Below are positions 58,388 through 64,000 of a DNA stretch of 64,000 nt, in pieces; within the stretch, counting starts at the first letter, position 1, and every line of letters starts with the position of its first letter. Source of the DNA: Arthrobacter_H rhombi (GTDB taxonomy: Bacteria > Actinomycetota > Actinomycetes > Actinomycetales > Micrococcaceae); assembly GCF_039526245.1 (NCBI RefSeq), contig NZ_BAAAIV010000008.1, positions 1 to 64,000 of the forward strand, written 5' to 3'. Under the pieces are notes generated by a model. The model ran no database searches. It had not been told where the DNA came from and saw only the letters and a list, made by a program, of their open reading frames with translations. A program made the translations under genes and the position numbers.

Positions 58388-58425
58388 ACGACGGCGATGC
58401 CCCGGGAAGGGGGCATCGCCGTCGT
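58388..58425 (-). terminator. Hairpin terminator of the winged-helix gene
   Basis: ACGACGGCGATGCCCC (58388-58403) pairs perfectly with GGGGCATCGCCGTCGT (58410-58425) around GGGAAG. The ACGACGGCG base is shared with the pckG terminator. Confidence 0.8.
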
Positions 58426-58441
58426 GCGCTGTGGTGCTGGA

Positions 58442-59251
58442 TCAGATGCTGTACTCCGGGGCGGCCCAGACGATGACCTCGGGGTGCTCGTAGAAGCGGT
58501 AGCCCTGCCCACGCACAGTGCGCACGGTGTTGGCCAGGCGGCCGAGCTTGGAGCGCAGGCGGCGGATGTGCACGTCGATGGTGCGCTCGTTGGGGACCTC
58601 TTCGGCGTTGCGCCACAGGTTGGTCAGCAGCTCGTCGCGGCCGACGGTGCGGGCGCCGTTCTCCACCAGGTAGTTCAGCAGCTCGAACTCCTTGAAGGTG
58701 AGGTTCAGCGTCTGGCCATCCAGGTGGACCTCGCGGCGCGAGAGGTCGATCAACACGCCGGAGGGCCGCGGTGCGGCGGCCTGCTGGCGGGTGGCTTCGG
58801 TGCGCGGGCGGCGGGCCACCGTCGGGTCCCCCAGGGCCTGGCGCACGACGTCGATGCTCTCACCCGGGGCGCTGGCCGGTGCCAGGGCCACGGCGGCGTG
58901 GGTCTGGGCCTCCGGGGACAGCGTCTGCAGGTAGGCGCGCACCTGGGTGGCCAGCTTGCCCAGCGAGGTGCCCTGCTCCTGCGCGGTCGCCTCGTCGAGG
59001 CCGACGTAGAGAACGAAGCCGCGGGCCTCGGTGTCGCGTTCGACGGCCTGCGGGCCCGGGGTGCCATTGCCGGCCACGACCGGAGTGGGTGCGGTCACCG
59101 GCTGGCGCTCCTGCGGTGCGGGCACGGCGTGGAGCTGGCGGTAGCCCTGCGGTGCGCCATATTCCCCATGGCCGCCCCCTTGACGCTGGGCAGCCGCGCG
59201 GTTCTGCGCGTTGCGGATGGAGATGTGGACGTATCCGGACGTAACAGACAT
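58442..59251 (-). CDS. Receiver-less winged-helix (OmpR/PhoB-type) regulator with an uncharacterised N-terminal domain
   Basis: Protein of 269 aa. The C-terminal 100 residues are a classic OmpR/PhoB DNA-binding domain (LTFKEFELLNYLVENGARTV, NERTIDVHIRRLRSKLG, TVRGQGYRFYEHPE). No receiver domain precedes it: the N-terminal half has a Gln/Gly-rich tract (about 15-60) and a small alpha/beta domain FVLYVGLDEATAQEQGTSLG to THAAVALAPAS. Phosphorylation-independent control is therefore likely. ATG 59251 follows GAGG; the extra 57 upstream codons have no start signal. It is divergent from a two-component system over about 600 bp. Confidence 0.82.
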   Translation of the reverse strand: MSVTSGYVHISIRNAQNRAAAQRQGGGHGEYGAPQGYRQLHAVPAPQERQPVTAPTPVVAGNGTPGPQAVERDTEARGFVLYVGLDEATAQEQGTSLGKLATQVRAYLQTLSPEAQTHAAVALAPASAPGESIDVVRQALGDPTVARRPRTEATRQQAAAPRPSGVLIDLSRREVHLDGQTLNLTFKEFELLNYLVENGARTVGRDELLTNLWRNAEEVPNERTIDVHIRRLRSKLGRLANTVRTVRGQGYRFYEHPEVIVWAAPEYSI

Positions 59252-59858
59252 GGTGGAACCTCTAACTGTGCGAAAAGTCGGTGAACTGTCTTGGGGGCAG
59301 CTGTCCGGCGTCGTGCAGGTGGCGGCGACCGGTCCAGCCGTGCTTCGGATCTTCGGCGGGTGGGAAGAAGCTAGGCCGACATTCGACAACAGCTGCGCGC
59401 ACGTCCGACTCCATGGCCCCAACGGGGGCCGCTGGCCGCGAGTGCTGCTGGTTCGATGTTCACAAGGACCAGTCTTGCCGTAATAAAACGAACCCGCAAG
59501 TAATATTCATCGCATCTGTCCATATAGTGAGACGGAATCCTTACTTTGTGAGGTGTTTCACATTGCGCAGTTCTCTGAAGTGAACCCTTTGGATGCAGCG
59601 GTTTGGCCAGTCAAGCGCTTAACGAGTGTTCGAATTGACCACTCCGAGGGCGTGATGCGAATCCTAAAACAAGGCATGCATAGTTATGCGTGACAGGCAT
59701 TTTTCCGGTTCATGGGCTTGACTATCCCGGCGCTGCGGTGGGTAATTCGGGGCTCACCACCACCACGACGGGCCGGTTAGTGTAGGAGGCACAGGGTTCA
59801 CAGCCCGGACACAGCTTCATCCCAGCCCGGCCCTATAGGTGCAGAGGAGTATCGACTC
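59252..59858. other. 607-bp gene-free, locally AT-rich region between divergent regulators
   Basis: Short open frames occur here but none has a ribosome binding site or recognisable product. From about 59480 to 59700 the GC content drops well below that of the rest of the window. The region holds a perfect CRP/GlxR consensus (59547-59562), a TATAGT at 59523, a GCATA/TATGC dyad at 59678-59689 and the GAGGAG ribosome binding site of the response regulator gene. It could also encode a small RNA. Confidence 0.55.
59547..59562. promoter_or_regulatory. CRP/GlxR site, perfect TGTGA-N6-TCACA
   Basis: TGTGAGGTGTTTCACA matches the full CRP consensus. GlxR is the CRP-type cAMP regulator of related actinobacteria. 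It is about 300 bp from each flanking gene and could affect either one. Confidence 0.65.
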
Positions 59859-60599
59859 ATGACGAACTCGCAGTTCTCCCCGAACCAGCTCCCCCGACTG
59901 GAACACCCCGATGGAACCCCCATCCGGGCCCTGGTGGTCGACGACGAGCCGTCGCTGGCCGAATTGGTGAGCATGGGGGTGCGCATGCTCGGATGGCAGG
60001 TCAAGGTTGCCGGCGATGGCCCCTCTGCGGTGCAGGAGGCGAGGTCGTTCAATCCGGACATCCTGGTGCTGGACTGGATGCTCCCCGGATTCGACGGTCC
60101 GGAGGTGCTGCGCAAGATCCGTGCGTTCCAGCCCGAGGTCCCCGCCTTGTTCCTGACCGCCAAAGATGCGGTGGAGAACCGGATCGAGGGCCTCTCCCTC
60201 GGTGGCGACGACTATGTCACCAAGCCGTTCAGCCTCGAGGAGGTGCTGCTGCGCCTGCACCGGCTCGTGGAACGCTCCGGGGCGGCGAAGGCCGACGCCG
60301 CCGAACTGGTGGTCGGGGACCTGGTCATGAACCTGGACATGCGTGAGGTCAGCCGCGGCGGGGACATCGTGAACCTCACCGCCACCGAGTTCGACCTGCT
60401 GCACTACCTGATGGAGAACTCCCGGCGGGTGATGTCCAAGAACCAGATCCTGGACAGCGTGTGGCAGTACGACTTCGGCGGCCAGGCCAACATCGTGGAG
60501 CTCTACGTCTCCTACCTGCGCAAGAAGATCGACGCCGGGCGAGAGCCCATGATCCACACGGTCCGCGGCGCCGGGTATGTGCTGAAGCCCGCGCCGTGA
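59859..60599 (+). CDS. Two-component response regulator (OmpR/PhoB family)
   Basis: Protein of 246 aa. The receiver domain has ALVVDDEPSLAELVSMG, phospho-acceptor Asp in ILVLDWMLPGFDGPEV and DDYVTKPFSLEEVLLRLHR. The winged-helix domain (about 148-246) has LTATEFDLLHYLMENSRRVM and YVSYLRKKIDAGREPMIHTV. An N-terminal extension of about 20 residues is unusual. It resembles MprA/TcrA-like regulators acting on the cell envelope. ATG 59859 follows AGAGGAG. The stop codon overlaps the kinase start by 4 bp (GTGA). Confidence 0.9.
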   Translation: MTNSQFSPNQLPRLEHPDGTPIRALVVDDEPSLAELVSMGVRMLGWQVKVAGDGPSAVQEARSFNPDILVLDWMLPGFDGPEVLRKIRAFQPEVPALFLTAKDAVENRIEGLSLGGDDYVTKPFSLEEVLLRLHRLVERSGAAKADAAELVVGDLVMNLDMREVSRGGDIVNLTATEFDLLHYLMENSRRVMSKNQILDSVWQYDFGGQANIVELYVSYLRKKIDAGREPMIHTVRGAGYVLKPAP

Positions 60600-62176
60600 G
60601 CTCCACCGCTCCCCCGAAACCCACAGAGCCACCCACCGGAGCGGACCACCCGACAGGTCCCGGGCATCCGGCCAAGCACTGGTCGCTGCGGGCCCGCATG
60701 CTGGCCGCGCTCATCGCACTCCTGGCCCTGATCTGCCTGGTGATCGGCGTCTTCACGCACACGGTGATGAGCAACAGCCTGTACGGCCAACTGGACGAGC
60801 AGCTGGAACAGGCCTCCAACCGCGCTGCGGCCTTCGACGGCAACGCCTCGGGCCAGGGCAGCAATGCCCCCGACCCCCTGAATGCCCCGGGGCAGGGATC
60901 CGGCACGTTGAATGCGCGCATCGAGGGCAATACCATCCTCATCGGCGGCGTCCTGGACCGCGAGACCGGGGTACGCAAGCAGCTCAACGAGAAGGACGCC
61001 CAGCAGCTGGCCGAGGTGGCTGCCGATGCAACGCCGTCCACCCAGGACCTCTCCGTGGGCCGCTACCGGCTCATGGCCGTCACCTCCACCGATTCCGGGC
61101 ACCCCGCGGCGGGCGCCTCCGGGAAGTCGATCCTGATCACCGGGCTACCCGTGGAGAACACGCGGCGGACCCTGTTCTCGCTGGACATCACCATGCTCCT
61201 GGTGGCGTCCTCCGGCCTGGTGGCCACCGGCCTGATCGGGTCGGTGATCGTGCGCCGGTCGCTGGTCCAGCTCGAGCGTGTCTCCTCGGTCGCCGGGTCG
61301 GTCGCCGAACTGCCCCTGGATGTGGGCGAGGTCCGGCTGGCCCAACGCGTCGCCGCCGCCGATGCCGAACCGGGCACGGAGGCAGGGAACATGGGCCATG
61401 CGCTCAACGCCCTGCTGGACAATGTCGAGTCGGCGCTGGAGGTCCGCCAGAATTCGGAGGCACGCATGCGCCGATTCGTCGCCGATGCCTCCCACGAGCT
61501 GCGCACCCCCTTGGCCGCCGTACGGGGGTATTCGGAACTCGTGGCCGCCACCGAACACCTCAGCGCCGACGGACGGACCTCCCTGGGACGCGTCGTGGAG
61601 CAAAGCCACCGCATGGGCTCGCTGGTGGAGGACCTGCTCCTGCTGGCCCGCCTCGACGAAGGACAGAAGCCCACCACCGTCGACGTCGACCTGACCCAGG
61701 TCGCCCTGGAAACCGCGCGCGACTTCCAGGTGGCGGCCCCCACGCACCGGTGGCGGCTCAACCTGCCCGACGAGCCGGTGGTGGTCCGCGGCGACGGGAC
61801 GCAGCTGGCCCGCGTGCTGAACAACCTGCTCTCCAACGCGCGCAAGCACACCGTGGAGGGGACCACCGTGGACATCGGCGTGGCCCGCTCGGCCGACGCC
61901 CGGCATGGGGTCCTCACCGTCACCGACGACGGCGAGGGCATCGACGCGGAGTTCCTGCCCCAGGTCTTCGCCCGCTTCACCCGGGCCGACAATGCCCGCT
62001 CCGGCGCCGAGGGGACCGTGGGGCTGGGGTTGCCGATCGTGCGCGGCATCGTCGAATCCCACGGCGGAACCATCCACGTCAGTAGCCGTCCCGGGCACAC
62101 CGAGTTCGAGGTCCGGCTGCCGCTGGCCTTCGACCTGCCCCCGCGTCCGGACCAGCCCCCGCAGTCCGCCGCGTAA
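60596..62176 (+). CDS. Sensor histidine kinase partner of the response regulator
   Basis: Protein of 526 aa: Pro-rich cytosolic start, first membrane helix MLAALIALLALICLVIGVFT, a periplasmic sensor domain of about 140 residues, second helix ITMLLVASSGLVATGLIGSV, HAMP region, HisKA with the phospho-accepting His in FVADASHELRTPLAAVRGYS and HATPase with LNNLLSNARKHTVEG, DDGEGIDAEFL and GTVGLGLPIVRGIVESHGG. GTG 60596 overlaps the regulator stop, so both proteins are made together. The envelope glycosyltransferases that follow are plausible targets but this is inference. Confidence 0.9.
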   Translation: MSSTAPPKPTEPPTGADHPTGPGHPAKHWSLRARMLAALIALLALICLVIGVFTHTVMSNSLYGQLDEQLEQASNRAAAFDGNASGQGSNAPDPLNAPGQGSGTLNARIEGNTILIGGVLDRETGVRKQLNEKDAQQLAEVAADATPSTQDLSVGRYRLMAVTSTDSGHPAAGASGKSILITGLPVENTRRTLFSLDITMLLVASSGLVATGLIGSVIVRRSLVQLERVSSVAGSVAELPLDVGEVRLAQRVAAADAEPGTEAGNMGHALNALLDNVESALEVRQNSEARMRRFVADASHELRTPLAAVRGYSELVAATEHLSADGRTSLGRVVEQSHRMGSLVEDLLLLARLDEGQKPTTVDVDLTQVALETARDFQVAAPTHRWRLNLPDEPVVVRGDGTQLARVLNNLLSNARKHTVEGTTVDIGVARSADARHGVLTVTDDGEGIDAEFLPQVFARFTRADNARSGAEGTVGLGLPIVRGIVESHGGTIHVSSRPGHTEFEVRLPLAFDLPPRPDQPPQSAA

Positions 62177-62255
62177 CCGGCAACCGGAGGACGTTCACAG
62201 ATCCACCACAGCCCCACCCCATCGCCGCCACAAGTGCGGTGGGGAAGCTGTTTCC

Positions 62256-63563
62256 ATGAGCCAACCACCACCCCCACCCCCTGTCAGCACCGCATCACCG
62301 ACCCACTGCGCAGGACCCGCCCCGCGGACCTTCGCCCCGGTGACGGCGGCACCGATCCTGCCCGTCGCGGGGATCCCCGTGGTGGACATCGTCATCCCGG
62401 TCCACAACGAACAGGAAGGCATCGAGGCCAGCCTCCGCCGCCTGGATGCACACCTCGCGCAGACCCTGCCCTTCGACTACCGGATCACCGTCGCCGACAA
62501 CGCCAGCACCGATGAAACGGTGGCCATCGCCGAACGGGTCGCCCGGGAGGTGCCGGGCATCGCCGTCGTGCATCTGGAGGAGAAGGGGCGCGGACGCGCG
62601 CTGCGTGCCGTCTGGGCCGCCTCCGACGCCCCGGTCCTGGCATACATGGACGTGGACCTTTCCACCGACCTGTCGGCGTTCGGCCCGCTGATCGCCCCGC
62701 TGCTCTCCGGGCATTCGGACCTGGCGATCGGCACCCGGCTGGGCCGCGGGGCCCGCGTGGTGCGCGGGGCCCAGCGCGAATTCATCTCCCGCGGCTACAA
62801 CCTGATCCTGCACGGCTCGCTGGGCACCCGGTTCTCCGACGCCCAATGCGGGTTCAAGGCCATCCGCAAGGACGTCGCGGACCAGTTGCTGCCGCTGACC
62901 GTGGACAACGCGTGGTTCTTCGACACCGAGCTGCTGGTGCTCGCCGAACAGTGCGGGCTGCGCGTGGCGGAGGTCCCCGTCGACTGGACTGACGATCCGC
63001 ACTCCAGCGTCGCGCTGGCCCGCACCGCGGCCGACGACCTGGCCGGCATCTGGCGGATCGGCAGATCGCTGGTCTCCGGGAAGATCCCGGTGGAGCGCAT
63101 CCGGCGCGAACTCGGCCGCTCCGAACCGGCCCGGAACCGCAGCAACACGCTCTTCGGGCAGCTGGTGCGCTTCGGGGCGATCGGGGTGGTCTCCACACTG
63201 GCCTACCTGGCCATCTTCCTGCTGCTGCGCCACGTCACCGGCGCGCAGGCCGCCAACTTCACCGCGCTGCTGCTGACCGCGATCGGCAATACAGCGGCGA
63301 ACCGGCTGTTCACCTTCGGCATCCGCGGCCGCCAGTCGGTGGTGACCCACCACGTCCAGGGGCTGCTGGTCTTCGGGATCGGCCTGGCACTGACGTCCGG
63401 TGCGCTGGTGCTGGTCCACCGCGGCGCCTCCCCCGGCAGCCTGTTGGAGATCATCGCCGTCGTGCTGGCCAACCTGGTGGCCACCCTGCTGCGCTTCGTG
63501 TTGTTCCGCCACTGGGTCTTCGGATCCACGTCCCCGATGAAGAAGTCCGAGGTCCCCGCATGA
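62256..63563 (+). CDS. Polyprenyl-phosphate glycosyltransferase (GT2) fused to a GtrA-like domain
   Basis: Protein of 435 aa. After a Pro-rich start the GT2 domain (about 45-280) shows VDIVIPVHNEQEGIEASLRR, the DXD-type YMDVDLSTDLSAF and the conserved SDAQCGFKAIRKDVADQLLP and ELLVLAEQCGLRVAEVPVDW. The C-terminal GtrA-like domain (about 300-420) has four membrane helices (GQLVRFGAIGVVSTLAYLAI and on). Such proteins make polyprenyl-phosphate-linked sugars and may flip them. ATG 62256 is preceded by GTGGGGAAG. It overlaps the GT39 gene by 4 bp. Confidence 0.9.
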   Translation: MSQPPPPPPVSTASPTHCAGPAPRTFAPVTAAPILPVAGIPVVDIVIPVHNEQEGIEASLRRLDAHLAQTLPFDYRITVADNASTDETVAIAERVAREVPGIAVVHLEEKGRGRALRAVWAASDAPVLAYMDVDLSTDLSAFGPLIAPLLSGHSDLAIGTRLGRGARVVRGAQREFISRGYNLILHGSLGTRFSDAQCGFKAIRKDVADQLLPLTVDNAWFFDTELLVLAEQCGLRVAEVPVDWTDDPHSSVALARTAADDLAGIWRIGRSLVSGKIPVERIRRELGRSEPARNRSNTLFGQLVRFGAIGVVSTLAYLAIFLLLRHVTGAQAANFTALLLTAIGNTAANRLFTFGIRGRQSVVTHHVQGLLVFGIGLALTSGALVLVHRGASPGSLLEIIAVVLANLVATLLRFVLFRHWVFGSTSPMKKSEVPA

Positions 63564-64000
63564 GCACCCTCTCCGATACCCAGCACGACGGCGGCACCCG
63601 GGTACCGCCGTCGTCCCCCTCCCGCTTCTCCACCGCGTGGCAGCACCTGCGCGCCCCCGCATCCACCGTGGTGCGCCAGCGCCTGGCCCTGGGGATCCTG
63701 CTGGTGGGCACCGCGGTGCTCTACCTCTGGAACCTGGGCGCCAATGGGTGGGGCAACGCGTTCTACGCGGCGGCCATCCAGGCCGGGTCCGAGAGCTGGA
63801 AGGCGTTCCTGTTCGGTTCCTCCGATGCGGCGAACTCGATCACCGTGGACAAACCGCCGGCCTCGTTGTGGATCCCGGCGCTGAGCGTGCGGATCTTCGG
63901 CCTCAGCAGCTGGTCCATCCTGGTCCCCGAGGCGCTGATGGGCGTCGCCTCGGTGTGGCTGCTGTATTCCACCATCCGCCGGGTCGCCTCGCACGCCGCT
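63560..64000 (+). CDS. ArnT/PMT-like membrane glycosyltransferase (GT39), cut by the window edge
   Basis: The first 147 codons are present and the frame is open to the end of the window. A disordered start is followed by the first membrane helix (LALGILLVGTAVLYLWNLG), the catalytic-loop region with NGWGNAFYAAAIQAGSESW, the GT39 hallmark DKPPASLWIPALSVRIFGL and the second helix. Enzymes of this type transfer sugars from polyprenyl phosphate to surface proteins or polymers, so it pairs with the upstream GT2-GtrA protein as in Bacillus ykcB-ykcC. ATG 63560 is coupled to the previous stop (ATGA). A terminator-like hairpin lies in codons 9-19. Confidence 0.88.
   Translation, partial: MSTLSDTQHDGGTRVPPSSPSRFSTAWQHLRAPASTVVRQRLALGILLVGTAVLYLWNLGANGWGNAFYAAAIQAGSESWKAFLFGSSDAANSITVDKPPASLWIPALSVRIFGLSSWSILVPEALMGVASVWLLYSTIRRVASHAA
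63585..63614 (+). repeat. Terminator-like hairpin inside the GT39 coding start
   Basis: ACGACGGCGG (63585-63594) pairs perfectly with CCGCCGTCGT (63605-63614); the loop CACCCGGGTA includes the same ACCCGGGT seen in the pckG terminator. It begins 25 bp after the GT39 start codon. Confidence 0.7.

Noticed and set aside
59281..59583. 100-codon open frame in the AT-rich intergenic region
   Set aside because: No start signal, biased composition typical of chance frames, and it crosses the CRP/GlxR site.

Overview
The window is about 64 kb of high-GC actinobacterial chromosome. Gene content, gene order and codon use point to the Micrococcaceae (Arthrobacter or a close relative). Typical markers are the GlgE pathway, SenX3-RegX3, CarD, a Bpa proteasome activator with a GQYL tail, and the order rlmB-cysS-ispF-ispD-carD-lpqE, which is also known from mycobacteria. 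I see no phage, insertion sequence or CRISPR array. Four runs of N mark unresolved bases, and each is flanked by inverted-repeat arms between genes.

Layout. 0-0.4 kb: leader-like DNA with two candidate promoters firing leftward out of the window, possibly an rRNA operon. 0.4-12.8 kb: glycogen/trehalose block, with a maltokinase-GlgB fusion, TreS and GlgE in one overlapping operon, divergent GlgP, and GlgX. 12.8-18.1 kb: RlmB, CysS, IspF, IspD, CarD and an LpqE-like lipoprotein. 18.2-21.7 kb: phosphate signalling (RegX3, SenX3, PhoU) and phosphoglycerate mutase. 21.8-27.8 kb: a methyltransferase, a DUF2516 protein, a Cys/Met PLP enzyme, then tmk-holB-secreted peptidase and tRNA-Thr. 28-34 kb: aldo/keto reductase, Bpa with a small partner, the CstA peptide transporter with its YbdD partner, a quinone oxidoreductase and tRNA-Ser. 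34-44.5 kb: a secreted nuclease, an FAD/NAD(P)-binding protein, a prolyl oligopeptidase, tRNA-Ser, an anchored repeat protein and a RecQ-like helicase with a phosphoribosyltransferase-like tail. 44.6-53.7 kb: phosphomannomutase, NsrR-Hmp nitric oxide defence, TPP riboswitch-thiC, a PadR/hydrolase pair and PEP carboxykinase. 54-58.3 kb: tRNA-Arg, then a degenerate ABC-like protein, a YhgE/Pip membrane protein and a TetR regulator in one operon, then SixA. 58.4-64 kb: a receiver-less winged-helix regulator, a two-component system and two envelope glycosyltransferases, the last cut by the window edge.

How the parts connect. TreS, maltokinase, GlgE and GlgB form the route trehalose -> maltose -> maltose-1-phosphate -> alpha-glucan -> branched glucan. 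GlgP and GlgX degrade the product. SenX3-RegX3 probably controls phoU through a PHO-box-like repeat at the phoU -35. NsrR probably represses hmp through a dyad over its promoter. The TetR gene closes its own operon, whose promoter holds a perfect 16-bp palindrome.

The strongest window-wide signal is transcriptional. At least 19 genes have a TANNNT-like hexamer ending exactly 6 or 7 nt before the start codon, with no ribosome binding site, which predicts widespread leaderless mRNAs. The best candidate for an undescribed system is the 54.3-57.8 kb operon, where an ABC-ATPase-like protein has lost nearly all catalytic motifs yet stays translationally coupled to a YhgE/Pip protein carrying 28 heptad repeats.
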